A stretch of DNA of 64,000 bases, taken from the NCBI GenBank assembly GCA_016124795.1, contig WGNB01000006.1, forward strand, positions 62,001 through 126,000. Direction: 5' to 3'. Below the pieces are notes generated by a model that saw nothing but the letters and a program-made list of their open reading frames with translations, ran no database searches and was not told the DNA's origin. Source of the stretch: Rhodopseudomonas sp. GTDB taxonomy: Bacteria > Pseudomonadota > Alphaproteobacteria > Rhizobiales > Xanthobacteraceae. The stretch's first letter is position 1, and the number at the start of each line of letters is the position of its first letter. Of this stretch, positions 54,820 through 63,346 are shown in pieces. Made by a program: the position numbers and the translations under genes.

Positions 54820-55746
54820 ATGGTCTTTCAGCCCCTCGATCCCGCCAATCCCCGCCGCCGTCGTCGCTTCAAGGCGATCCCGGTGCGCTTGCTGGTGCCC
54901 AATCTGATCACGCTGCTGGCGCTCTGCGCCGGCCTGACCGCGATCCGGCTCGCGATCGAAAGCAAGCTCGAACTGGCGCTGGCGGCCATTGTCTTTGCCG
55001 CTCTGCTTGACGGCATTGATGGCCGGGTCGCCCGCATGTTGAAGGGAACTTCGCGCTTTGGCGCCGAACTCGACAGTCTGGCCGACTTCGTCAATTTCGG
55101 CGTGGCGCCGGCGCTGATCCTGTATTTCTGGGGCCTGCACGAACTCAAGTCGGCTGGCTGGATCGTGGCGCTGGTCTTTGCGATTTGCGCAGCGTTACGG
55201 CTGGCGCGCTTCAACGTCATGATTGACGATCCCGACAAGCCGGTCTGGTCGGGCAATTTCTTCACCGGCATTCCGGCGCCGGCCGGCGCCATGTGCGTCC
55301 TGCTGCCGATCTATCTGTATTTCCTCGGCGTGCCGAACAATCTGGTGACGGTCTGGATCGCCTTTTTCTACACGCTGGCGATTGGTCTGTTGATGGTGTC
55401 GCGGTTGCCGGTGTTTTCCGGCAAGCAAGTCGGCAAGCGGGTGCCGCCGGAAATGGTGCTGCCGGTCTTCGTGGTGGTGGTTCTGTTTTTTGCGTTGCTG
55501 ATCAGCTATCCGTGGGAAGTGCTGACGGTTGGCGCGCTCGCTTACCTTTTGCTGCTGCCGCTCGGCGCGATGTCGTACCGCAATTACCAGCGCAAGGATG
55601 CCGAGGCGGCGCAGGGTGCGCCCGCCGAGGCCGCTGCCGCGCCGGCGCGCGGCGAGACGACGACGCCGGCTGGCATGGCCGGATCGTCCGAGGCCGGTTC
55701 TTCGGAGCTCATGTCGGACTCTGACCGTCCGGCGCGTTTGAACTGA
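54820..55746 (+). CDS. pssA: CDP-diacylglycerol-serine O-phosphatidyltransferase
   Basis: 308 residues. The CDP-alcohol phosphotransferase motif is complete: D64, D67-G68, A71-R72, G81, D85 and D89. Seven to eight hydrophobic segments run from residue 24 to 250, and the C-terminal 55 residues are an Ala/Glu-rich soluble tail. It joins CDP-diacylglycerol and serine to phosphatidylserine, the substrate of Psd encoded just upstream. The pair forms the phosphatidylethanolamine branch in this organism. Confidence 0.95.
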   Translation: MVFQPLDPANPRRRRRFKAIPVRLLVPNLITLLALCAGLTAIRLAIESKLELALAAIVFAALLDGIDGRVARMLKGTSRFGAELDSLADFVNFGVAPALILYFWGLHELKSAGWIVALVFAICAALRLARFNVMIDDPDKPVWSGNFFTGIPAPAGAMCVLLPIYLYFLGVPNNLVTVWIAFFYTLAIGLLMVSRLPVFSGKQVGKRVPPEMVLPVFVVVVLFFALLISYPWEVLTVGALAYLLLLPLGAMSYRNYQRKDAEAAQGAPAEAAAAPARGETTTPAGMAGSSEAGSSELMSDSDRPARLN

Positions 55747-55775
55747 CGATCCCCCCAACCAGAGCCGTAACCGCC

Positions 55776-56405
55776 ATGCCGCGCGCCATCAGCGTTATTG
55801 CCGCCGAGGACAGTCAGGAGCTGACGGCGGCCGATACGGTTATTCTCGACAGTACGCAGCGCAGCGCCGCGCAAGGCACGGTGGTCAGCGTCAAGGGTGC
55901 GACCGTCGATATCGACGTGCCCGGTCCGGTGCGGTTGCGCACCGACGATCTGTTGCGGCTCGACAATGGCGATCTGGTCGAGGTGGTCGCCGCTGTGGAG
56001 CCGTTGGTTGAAGCTCGTGCGGCCGACGTTTCGGCGCTGGCGCGGCTGGCCTGGCATCTGGGCGACCGGCACATCGCGGTCGAATTGTTGCCTAATCGTA
56101 TTCGTGCCCGACGCGATGACGCGGTGCAGACGTTGCTGCAATCGCTCGGGGCCCGCGTGTCGTCGATTGATGCGCCGTTCGAACCGGAAGGCGGCGCTTA
56201 TGTGGCGGCGTCACCGAAGCGCGACCGGCACGTCCACAGCCATGATCACGATCATCACCACGATCATCACCACGATCATCACGGCCACAACCATCACGGT
56301 CACGACCACCACGCGCACGAGCATCATGCCCATGACGAGCACTGTGGTCATGATCACGGCCACGGCCATGACCATGACCATGCGCACGGCCATAAACACA
56401 AATAG
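55776..56405 (+). CDS. ureE: UreE-type nickel metallochaperone with His-rich tail
   Basis: 209 residues. Residues 1-75 are the UreE N-terminal domain (peptide-binding barrel), and about 77-140 the metal-binding ferredoxin-like domain with LARLAWHLGDRHIAVELLPN (His in GDRHI is the conserved Ni ligand) and FEPEGGAY. From residue 152 the tail has 32 His in 58 residues, encoded by many CAT/CAC repeats. UreE delivers nickel to urease. No urease or ure/hyp gene lies nearby, and pssA is 29 bases upstream, so it might serve another nickel enzyme or a distant ure cluster. Confidence 0.88.
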   Translation: MPRAISVIAAEDSQELTAADTVILDSTQRSAAQGTVVSVKGATVDIDVPGPVRLRTDDLLRLDNGDLVEVVAAVEPLVEARAADVSALARLAWHLGDRHIAVELLPNRIRARRDDAVQTLLQSLGARVSSIDAPFEPEGGAYVAASPKRDRHVHSHDHDHHHDHHHDHHGHNHHGHDHHAHEHHAHDEHCGHDHGHGHDHDHAHGHKHK

Positions 56406-56414
56406 CCGTAGCTC

Positions 56415-57083
56415 TCAGGCTGGCTTGTTGCGATAGCCTTGGGTGCCGAACGGATAGCCCGGCATGATGTCATAGGGGTGCGCCCAGCCGGGCAAGGCCT
56501 GGATGCGCGTCTTCCAGTTGCCGATGGCCGGATGTTGTTCGCCGATGTCGAAGCCGAACTCCTCGGCCGGGTAGAACAGATAGCCGGTCAGCGAAATGTC
56601 GGCGATGGTCGGCTTGTCGCCGACCAGAAATGGCGACTTCTCCAGTCTCTTGTTGACGATGGCAAGCGAGGCGTCGAACCGGCTTTTCATGAAGCCCATG
56701 ACCGCCGGGTCGCCGGGCGTCGGCGCGAAATTCTTCAGGAAGCGATAAGGCCCGAGAAAGCCGTTGAGCTTCTGGTTGTCGAAGATGATCCAGCGCAGCG
56801 ACTCCAGTTCCTGGTCCTCGCCGTGCGGCAGGAACATGCCGGACTTGCGCGCGAGATAAGTCAGGATCACGCCTGACTGGCTGAGCTTGCGTGCGCCATC
56901 GATGAGCACCGGCGCTTCGCCCATTTCGTTGATGCTGTCGCGAAATTCCGGCGTGCGCTGCGGCGCGGTGCCGAAGAAGTCATACCAGACCGGCTTCCAG
57001 TCGGCGCCGATCAGGTTGAGCATCAGTGCGGCGCGATAGGCGTTGCCGGATTGAGCGAAGCAGTAAAGCTGATAGCCGGACAT
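56415..57083 (-). CDS. Glutathione S-transferase family protein
   Basis: 222 residues. Thioredoxin-like N-terminal domain: YQLYCFAQSGNAYRAALMLNL with Ser12 as probable glutathione-activating residue, then MGEAPVLIDGARKLSQSGVILTYLARK (the cis-Pro and Ser-Gln for glutathione). A helical C-terminal domain (about 90-210) has KPTIADISLTGYLFYPAEEFG. The first domain fits beta/theta-like GSTs with a wider active site. Substrate unknown. It faces ureE on the opposite strand and leaves only ten bases between their stops. Confidence 0.9.
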   Translation of the reverse strand: MSGYQLYCFAQSGNAYRAALMLNLIGADWKPVWYDFFGTAPQRTPEFRDSINEMGEAPVLIDGARKLSQSGVILTYLARKSGMFLPHGEDQELESLRWIIFDNQKLNGFLGPYRFLKNFAPTPGDPAVMGFMKSRFDASLAIVNKRLEKSPFLVGDKPTIADISLTGYLFYPAEEFGFDIGEQHPAIGNWKTRIQALPGWAHPYDIMPGYPFGTQGYRNKPA

Positions 57084-57170
57084 GGCGGACGAAACCTCTC
57101 ATGCGTTCTTTTTTGACGCGACGGATTCGATCCTGACGCAAGCCGGGCCGGCTTTGCAAGTCAGAGCTGC

Positions 57171-57641
57171 CTAGCGTGAAAGCGTGACGGGCGTGTTGCT
57201 TTCAGAATTGCCGGCGAATTTTCCACCCGTCAAAGTCAGCGTGGCGAGTGTTCGGCTCTTGCTGTCGGCAATGGTCAGAACGTTCTGGTGCAGCGTCCAC
57301 TGGCTGCTGGTGTAGAAGCGTTCCGGGCAGCCGCCTTCCGGCACGATGGTGCCGGACGGCGCACCGGGCAGGGCGGCGAACATCATGCCGCAGGTCGGGG
57401 CGTGGGGGGCGGCCAGAATCCAGCGGCCGGGCATGTCGCCGTTTTGCAAAGCGACGGTTTGCACGGCGGCGGTTTGCATGTTGGCGTTTTGCGCGGTGGC
57501 GATCGCCGACGCGCCCGCGGGTTCCGCGTCGGTTGCGTCCGATGTCGCCTTGGGCGCATCGGACAGAAGTTGAGGCCCGCCGGCGCAGCCGGCGAGCATC
57601 AGGGTCAATAGCGCTGCCTTGAACAGACGAAGGCAGTTCAT
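57171..57641 (-). CDS. AprI/Inh-type metalloprotease-inhibitor lipoprotein
   Basis: 156 residues. Signal with lipobox LMLAGC (Cys at residue 19). After a linker rich in Ala, Gln and Asn comes the AprI/Inh domain (about 65-156): GRWILAAPHAPTCGMMF, then CPERFYTSSQWTLHQNVLTI and a final beta strand, with the two conserved Cys forming a disulfide. Family members inhibit secreted serralysin-type proteases from the periplasm. No such protease is in the window. It lies 14 bases upstream-gene-wise after mmsA, on the same strand, so is probably its operon partner. Confidence 0.72.
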   Translation of the reverse strand: MNCLRLFKAALLTLMLAGCAGGPQLLSDAPKATSDATDAEPAGASAIATAQNANMQTAAVQTVALQNGDMPGRWILAAPHAPTCGMMFAALPGAPSGTIVPEGGCPERFYTSSQWTLHQNVLTIADSKSRTLATLTLTGGKFAGNSESNTPVTLSR

Positions 57642-57655
57642 CCCGGAGGACGTCC

Positions 57656-59152
57656 TCACTTCATGGTGGGGATCGAGAACTCGGCGCCTTCCTTCTGGCC
57701 GCTGGGCCAGCGCGAGGTGACGGTCTTGGTCTTGGTATAGAAGTGGATCGAGTCCGGACCGTGCTGATTGAGGTCGCCGAAGCCGGAGCGCTTCCAGCCG
57801 CCGAAGGTGTAGTAGGACAACGGCACCGGGATCGGGAAGTTGACGCCGACCATGCCGACCTGAACGCGGTTGACGAAGTTGCGCGCGGTATCGCCGTCGC
57901 GCGTATAGATCGCAACGCCGTTGCCGTAATCGTGCTCGGTCGGCAGACGCAGCGCTTCTTCGTAGTTCTTGGCGCGGACCACCGACAGCACCGGGCCGAA
58001 GATCTCTTCCTTGTAGATCCGCATGTCCGGCGTCACGTTGTCGAACAGGCAACCGCCCATGAAGAAGCCTTTTTCGTAGCCCTGCATCTTGAAGCCACGG
58101 CCGTCGACCGCGAGAGTCGCGCCTTCCTTGACGCCGACATCGACATAATCACGGACCCGGTTGAGTGCGGCCTGAGTGACAAGCGGACCGTAATCGGCCT
58201 TGTCGTCGGTGGAGGGACCGATCTTCAGGCTTTCGACGCGCGGGATCAGCTTTTCCATCAAGAGGTCGGCGGTCTTCTGGCCGACCGGCACCGCGACCGA
58301 AATCGCCATGCAGCGTTCGCCGGCCGAGCCATAACCGGCGCCGATCAGCGCGTCGACGGCCTGATCCATGTCGGCGTCGGGCATCACGATCATGTGGTTC
58401 TTGGCGCCGCCGAAGCATTGCACCCGTTTGCCGTGCGCCGCGCCGGTCGAATAGATGTATTGCGCGATGTCGGAGGAGCCGACGAAGCCGACGGCCTGGA
58501 TGCGGCGGTCGGTGAGCAGGCCGTCGACCGCTTCCTTGTCGCCGTTGACGACGTTGAGAACGCCCGGCGGCAGGCCGGCTTCGAGGAACAGTTCAGCGAT
58601 GCGCATCGGCACGGACGGGTCGCGTTCCGACGGCTTGAGGATGAAGGCATTGCCGCAGGCCAGTGCCGGCGCGCATTTCCACAGCGGGATCATGGCCGGG
58701 AAGTTGAACGGGGTAATGCCGGCGACCACGCCGAGCGGCTGGCGCATCGAATAGAGGTCGATGCCGGGGCCGGCGTCTTCGGTGTATTCGCCCTTCATCA
58801 GGTGTGGAATGCCGCAGGCGAATTCAACGACTTCCAGGCCGCGCTGGATATCGCCGCGCGCGTCGGGAACGGTCTTGCCGTGTTCGGACGACAGGAGCTT
58901 GGCGAGGGAATCGTATTCCTTGTGAACCAGCTCCAGGAATTTGTACATCACGCGCGCGCGGCGCTGCGGATTGGTGGCGGCCCAGGCCGGCTGGGCGGCT
59001 TCGGCGTTGGCAATGGCGGCTTCGACCTCGGCCTTGCTGGCGAGCGCGACCTTGGCCTGCACTTCGCCGGTATTGGGATCGAAAACGTCGCCTGAGCGCC
59101 CGGAGGCTCCCTTGACGGTCTTGCCGCCGATAAAATGACCGATCTCACGCAT
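57656..59152 (-). CDS. mmsA: Methylmalonate-semialdehyde dehydrogenase (acylating)
   Basis: 498 residues, preceded by AGGAGAG. Catalytic Cys in SAGERCMAISVAVPVG (about 280-295), cofactor region FVGSSDIAQYIYSTGAAHGK, and the tail GGWKRSGFGDLNQHGPDSIHFYTKTKTV are those of MmsA. Typical is the Glu-lacking catalytic region of CoA-acylating aldehyde dehydrogenases. It converts methylmalonate semialdehyde to propionyl-CoA in valine (and malonate semialdehyde to acetyl-CoA in beta-alanine) breakdown. A matching hydroxyacid dehydrogenase is at 17,097, far away. Confidence 0.94.
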   Translation of the reverse strand: MREIGHFIGGKTVKGASGRSGDVFDPNTGEVQAKVALASKAEVEAAIANAEAAQPAWAATNPQRRARVMYKFLELVHKEYDSLAKLLSSEHGKTVPDARGDIQRGLEVVEFACGIPHLMKGEYTEDAGPGIDLYSMRQPLGVVAGITPFNFPAMIPLWKCAPALACGNAFILKPSERDPSVPMRIAELFLEAGLPPGVLNVVNGDKEAVDGLLTDRRIQAVGFVGSSDIAQYIYSTGAAHGKRVQCFGGAKNHMIVMPDADMDQAVDALIGAGYGSAGERCMAISVAVPVGQKTADLLMEKLIPRVESLKIGPSTDDKADYGPLVTQAALNRVRDYVDVGVKEGATLAVDGRGFKMQGYEKGFFMGGCLFDNVTPDMRIYKEEIFGPVLSVVRAKNYEEALRLPTEHDYGNGVAIYTRDGDTARNFVNRVQVGMVGVNFPIPVPLSYYTFGGWKRSGFGDLNQHGPDSIHFYTKTKTVTSRWPSGQKEGAEFSIPTMK

Positions 59153-59193
59153 GGGGCGCTCTCCTGTGGTTAACCATTTTTAACGGCGCTGAA

Positions 59194-59256
59194 GGGGCCG
59201 GCGGGCATGGGGATACCCTTTCGGCCGCCTTTTAGCGCATTTTTCTCGCCGGCCCC
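59194..59256. repeat. Inverted repeat between mmsA and the stator pair
   Basis: GGGGCCGGCG (59,194-59,203) and CGCCGGCCCC (59,247-59,256) are perfect reverse complements, 43 bases apart, in the 247-base divergent region between mmsA and the MotA-type gene. The span between holds a TTTTAGCGCATTTTTC stretch. It might bind a dimeric regulator or form a hairpin; both promoters must lie in this region. Confidence 0.5.
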
Positions 59257-59399
59257 AAGGTGGTTCGTCAATGACAGGGCGGATTTATTTCATTAAAGGA
59301 TAGCCTTTACCCTCCCTTAACAGCGCCAGTCTAGGGTCGATCCGGCAACAACCGGGTTCGGCGTGTGCGCGCTTTGGTAGCGTTGAGTGGGGAAGTTCG

Positions 59400-60182
59400 A
59401 TGGATATCGCGACCAGTCTCGGTTTAGCCGCCGGCATCGGCGTCATCACCCTCGTGATCCTGATGGGTGGCGATCTACACATGTTCGTGTCCGAACATGC
59501 GGCCATCCTGATCTTCGGCGGCGCGACCGCCGCGACCCTGATCCGCTTTCCGCTGGCCTCGATCGTTCACGGCGTTCCGCTCGGCGCGAAGTTCGCGTTC
59601 TCGATGCGGCGGATGTCGCAGCGCGAACTGGTCGACGAGATCGCCGGCATCGCCGAGGTGGCGCGCAAGTCCGGTCCGGTCGGCCTGGAAAAAGTCGAGA
59701 TCGACGATCCGTTTCTGGCCAAGGGCATTCGCTTCGTCGCCGACGGCTACGACACCAATTTCATCCGCGACAACCTCGAGCGCGACCGCGACAACTTCCT
59801 CACCCATCTCGACGAAGGCCAGAAGATCTATCGCGCCATCGGCGACTGTACGCCGGCCTTCGGCATGATCGGCACGCTGATCGGCATGGTGCAGATGTTC
59901 TCGAACATGTCGGACCCGTCCAAGCTCGGTCCTTTCATGGCCGGCGCGCTGCTCGCCACTTTCTACGGCGCGACCGTCGCCAACATGTTCTGTCTGCCGA
60001 TCGCCGACAAGCTGCACGTCAAGCTGGTCGACGAGGAAATCAATCGCTCGCTGATCATCGACGGCGTGCTGATGATCCGCGAAGCCAAGAGCCCGACCTT
60101 GGTGCGTGAAATGCTGTTGGCCTATCTGCCCGAAAAGCACCGCGGCGCCGACGAAGGCGAGGCCGAACCGGCCGCCGCCTAA
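59400..60182 (+). CDS. MotA/TolQ/ExbB-type proton channel subunit
   Basis: 260 residues. Four hydrophobic segments: about 5-25, 32-50, 148-172 and 180-205. The 3rd carries CTPAFGMIGTLIGMVQMFSNM and the 4th GPFMAGALLATFYGATVANMFCLPIADKL, matching the MotA/PomA/MotP branch; a large cytoplasmic loop (50-145) lies between. With the next gene it should form a stator that couples ion flow to torque or to work on the cell wall. No flagellar gene lies within the window. The start ATG is at 59,400 after GGGGAAG. Confidence 0.9.
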   Translation: MDIATSLGLAAGIGVITLVILMGGDLHMFVSEHAAILIFGGATAATLIRFPLASIVHGVPLGAKFAFSMRRMSQRELVDEIAGIAEVARKSGPVGLEKVEIDDPFLAKGIRFVADGYDTNFIRDNLERDRDNFLTHLDEGQKIYRAIGDCTPAFGMIGTLIGMVQMFSNMSDPSKLGPFMAGALLATFYGATVANMFCLPIADKLHVKLVDEEINRSLIIDGVLMIREAKSPTLVREMLLAYLPEKHRGADEGEAEPAAA

Positions 60183-60194
60183 AGGGTAACGGGG

Positions 60195-61022
60195 ATGGCC
60201 AAGAAAAATCGCGGCGGACACGCAGGCGGCCACGGCTGGTTCGTGACCTTTGCCGACTTGATGGCGTTGCTCGTGGCGTTCTTCGTGATGCTGGTGGCGT
60301 TCTCGACCCAGGATCAGGCCAAGCTCCAGGTCGTGGCCGGCTCGATGCGCGATGCCTTCGGCGTTCAGGACAAAGTACGGTATTCGGGCATCATCGAATT
60401 GCTCGGCCTGCCGACCCGGCCCAAGCTCAAGAGCGTCGCCAATATCGACCCGTCGGAAGCATCGGCGACGCCGGGCCCGAACAACAAGGAGCGCAATCGC
60501 GCCTTCGGTTCGAACTTCAAGGACGACCGCAAGTTCGCGCTGGCCTCGGCGTCGTTGCGCCAAGCCTTGCAGGACATGCCGGAGATTTCGGAAGCGTCCA
60601 AGCATATCATGCTGGAGGAGACCAAGGACGGCCTCAATATCGAGATCATCGATCAGGACGGCCGGTCGATGTTTCCGGACGGTCTCAAGGAGCCTTACGA
60701 GCGTACCCGCAGGTTGATCCAGAAGCTGGCGCCGTCGCTCAAGGCGATGCCGTTCCGGATTTCGATCACCGGCCACACCGCGAGCAGCAACGTGCCGGCC
60801 AAGCCCGGCTACGGTCCCTGGGAATTGTCGGCCGATCGTGCCAATGCGGTTCGGCAGATTCTGGCCGCCGAAGGCGTTCCGCCCAGCCATTTCGCCAGCG
60901 TCGCCGGCAAGGCCGATACCGATCCGTTGTTTCCGGACAATCCGTCGATGTCGCCAAATCGTCGGGTTACCATCACTTTGATGCGTGAAGCGCCGCCGAT
61001 TCCGGCCGATTTGCACCCATAA
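60195..61022 (+). CDS. MotB/OmpA-type stator subunit
   Basis: 275 residues. One hydrophobic segment at about 15-37 with the ion-binding Asp D21 (WFVTFADLMALLVAFFVMLV), the MotB signature. A plug/linker of about 100 residues leads to an OmpA-like peptidoglycan-binding domain (about 140-270) with ISITGHTASS, ELSADRANAVRQILAAEG and FASVAGKADTDPLFPDNPS. It starts 13 bases after the channel subunit gene, so the two form one transcription unit. Flagellar motor, or a motor-independent stator, are alternatives. Confidence 0.9.
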   Translation: MAKKNRGGHAGGHGWFVTFADLMALLVAFFVMLVAFSTQDQAKLQVVAGSMRDAFGVQDKVRYSGIIELLGLPTRPKLKSVANIDPSEASATPGPNNKERNRAFGSNFKDDRKFALASASLRQALQDMPEISEASKHIMLEETKDGLNIEIIDQDGRSMFPDGLKEPYERTRRLIQKLAPSLKAMPFRISITGHTASSNVPAKPGYGPWELSADRANAVRQILAAEGVPPSHFASVAGKADTDPLFPDNPSMSPNRRVTITLMREAPPIPADLHP

Positions 61023-61082
61023 TCGCAGAAATTGCCGCTGTCGCCAGGCTTGATCCCTGTCAATGGAACCAGGGAAAAGCCG

Positions 61083-61114
61083 GGTATTCTATCCTCGGGT
61101 AAGGTATTCTATCC
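61083..61114 (+). repeat. Direct repeat GGTATTCTATCC upstream of kup
   Basis: The 12-mer GGTATTCTATCC occurs at 61,083-61,094 and 61,103-61,114, exactly 20 bp apart, in an otherwise GC-rich 165-base gap between the stator genes and kup. Two helical turns of spacing put both sites on the same DNA face, as with a two-site activator. The downstream copy is 73 bases from the kup start. Confidence 0.55.
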
Positions 61115-61186
61115 CGCAGTGCGATGATATAAGCCCGCCCTTCCGGTCCACGTTTCGGGCCTCAGACAGCTTCAAAGAGCGATGGC

Positions 61187-63109
61187 GTGAACGTGACGGC
61201 AGGCTCCGCCGACCCCAACTCCGCGAACCCCGGCCAGACCGGCCATTCGGTCATCCGCCCCAGCTTCGTCGCCCTGGCGCTCGGCAGCGTCGGCGTCGTC
61301 TATGGCGACATCGGCACCAGCCCGCTTTACGCCTTCCGAGAGGCCGTGTTGGCGGCGAGCGGCGATCGTGGCGTGACCGGCACCATCGTGCTCGGTGTGC
61401 TGTCGCTGATTGTCTGGGCGTTGATCGTTACCGTCACCCTGAAATATGTGCTGCTGCTGTTGCGCGCCGACAATAACGGCGAGGGCGGCACCTTGTCGCT
61501 GATGGCGCTGGCGACGCGGGCCATCGGCCGCCGCACGCCGATCATCCTGTTGCTCGGCATTGTCGGCGCGGCGATGTTCCTCGGCGACTCGATGATTACG
61601 CCGGCGATCTCCGTGCTGTCGGCGGTCGAAGGTTTGAAACTCGCCAGTCCGGCCTTTGCCGAATATGTCGCGCCACTGGCGGTGGTGATCCTGATCGCCC
61701 TGTTCGCCGCCCAGAGCAGCGGCACCGCCAAGGTCGCGGCCTTGTTCGGCCCTGTCATGGTGGTGTGGTTCAGCGCCATCGCGATTGCCGGAGCGATGCA
61801 TATTGCCGACGACCCGCATGTGCTGTGGGCGCTTAACCCGGTTTATGGCGTGGCCTTTCTGCTGAGCCACGGCGAAATCGGTCTGGTGACGCTCGGCGCG
61901 GTGTTTCTGGCTGTGACCGGCGGCGAGGCGCTCTATGCCGATCTTGGTCATTTCGGCCGAAGGCCGATCCAGACCGCCTGGCTGTGTCTGGTGCTGCCGG
62001 CCTTGCTGATCAATTATTTTGGGCAGGGCGCCAAGGTGCTGGCCGATCCCGGCGCGATCGAGAATCCGTTTTATCGTCTGGTGCCGGAAGCCTTTCTGCT
62101 GCCGATGATTCTGCTGGCGACGGCGGCGACCGTGATCGCCAGCCAGGCGGTGATCACCGGCACTTATTCGCTGGTGCATCAGGCGATCCAGCTCGGCCTG
62201 TTGCCGCGGCTCGCCATCCTGCACACCTCGGATTCGCATGTCGGTCAGATCTATATTCCGCGCGTGACCATGGCGTTGCTGCTTGGCGTGCTGCTGCTGG
62301 TCGGCCTGTTCCGCACATCGAGCTCGCTGGCGTCCGCTTATGGCATCGCGGTTGCGACCACCATGGTGGTTGACGGTCTGCTGTTCTTCTTCGTGGTCTG
62401 GAAACTGTGGAAGTGGCGATTCTGGCTGGCCTTCCTCTTAATGATCCCATTCGTCGTCGTCGACGTCACGTTCTTCTCGGCCAATGCGTTGAAACTGTTC
62501 GAGGGTGCCTGGGCGCCGCTGCTGTTCGGCGCCAGCATGGTCATCATCATCCTGACCTGGCGGCGCGGCACTGGCATCCTCGCCAGCAAGACCCGGCGTA
62601 CCGAAGTGCCGATCGATACGCTGTTCCGCAATCTGGAGAAGAAGCCGCCGCATATCGTGCCCGGCACCGCGGTGTTCCTGACCAGCGATCCGGACTTCGC
62701 GCCGACCGCGATGTTGCATAATCTCAAGCACAACAAGGTGCTTCACGAACACAACGTGATCCTGACCATCGTCACCGCCGACATGCCGCATGTCCCGGAA
62801 GAGGAACGGGTCCAGTTCACGCCGTTGTCCGAGCACTTCGCCCGGGTGTCGCTGAAGTTCGGTTATATGGATACGCCGAACGTGCCGAAGGCTCTGGCGA
62901 TCGCTCGCAAGCACGGCTGGCAGTTCGACATCATGTCGACCTCGTTCTTCCTGTCGCGGCGCACGCTGCGACCCTCGGCGCAATCGGGCATGCCGACGTG
63001 GCAGGATCACCTGTTCATCGCTCTTGCGCGTTCGGCGTCTGACGCCACCGACTTCTTCCAGATTCCGACGGGGCGGGTGGTCGAAGTGGGCACGCAGGTG
63101 ACCGTTTAA
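61187..63109 (+). CDS. kup: Kup-type potassium uptake protein (copy 1)
   Basis: 640 residues starting at GTG 61,187 (a second GTG six bases on is possible). The family signature [18 protein letters not shown] (about 29-46) is followed by 12 hydrophobic segments to about residue 460, with [34 protein letters not shown] and [17 protein letters not shown] as conserved blocks, and a cytoplasmic C-terminal domain (about 490-640). It imports K+ with H+ over the inner membrane. A paralogue follows directly. Confidence 0.95.
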   Translation: MNVTAGSADPNSANPGQTGHSVIRPSFVALALGSVGVVYGDIGTSPLYAFREAVLAASGDRGVTGTIVLGVLSLIVWALIVTVTLKYVLLLLRADNNGEGGTLSLMALATRAIGRRTPIILLLGIVGAAMFLGDSMITPAISVLSAVEGLKLASPAFAEYVAPLAVVILIALFAAQSSGTAKVAALFGPVMVVWFSAIAIAGAMHIADDPHVLWALNPVYGVAFLLSHGEIGLVTLGAVFLAVTGGEALYADLGHFGRRPIQTAWLCLVLPALLINYFGQGAKVLADPGAIENPFYRLVPEAFLLPMILLATAATVIASQAVITGTYSLVHQAIQLGLLPRLAILHTSDSHVGQIYIPRVTMALLLGVLLLVGLFRTSSSLASAYGIAVATTMVVDGLLFFFVVWKLWKWRFWLAFLLMIPFVVVDVTFFSANALKLFEGAWAPLLFGASMVIIILTWRRGTGILASKTRRTEVPIDTLFRNLEKKPPHIVPGTAVFLTSDPDFAPTAMLHNLKHNKVLHEHNVILTIVTADMPHVPEEERVQFTPLSEHFARVSLKFGYMDTPNVPKALAIARKHGWQFDIMSTSFFLSRRTLRPSAQSGMPTWQDHLFIALARSASDATDFFQIPTGRVVEVGTQVTV

Positions 63110-63298
63110 TGGCGTCGGCGTGGCGCTCCAGTCAAAAGTCTGACGACTGCCCAAAACGCGGGCAGGTCTGCGCAATCTACTTAAGCATCTGATATGTCGA
63201 CATAAATCGAGAAATGAGGCATGCGATTTGATCATGGCTCGATTTGACGGCTTGCGCGAACGGCTGCGCTGAGCCGATGCGCCCGGCGTTATAAGCCG

Positions 63299-63318
63299 CG
63301 CCCGACGCTGTTCGGGCG
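63299..63318 (+). other. Leader hairpin before kup copy 2
   Basis: CGCCCGA (63,299-63,305) pairs with TCGGGCG (63,312-63,318) around a six-base loop, ending 28 bases before the ATG of the second kup gene. A TT follows but no proper T-run. Together with the less GC-rich 63,160-63,240 it makes up the 237-base gap between the two kup genes; no promoter pair was identified. Confidence 0.4.
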
Positions 63319-63346
63319 TTCATGCAACCAACCAGGTTTCACTCCC

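Noticed and set aside
56230-56400. Regular CAT/CAC repeats that could look like a CRISPR or satellite
   Set aside because: The period is that of His/Asp codons in the tail of UreE; there are no spacers.
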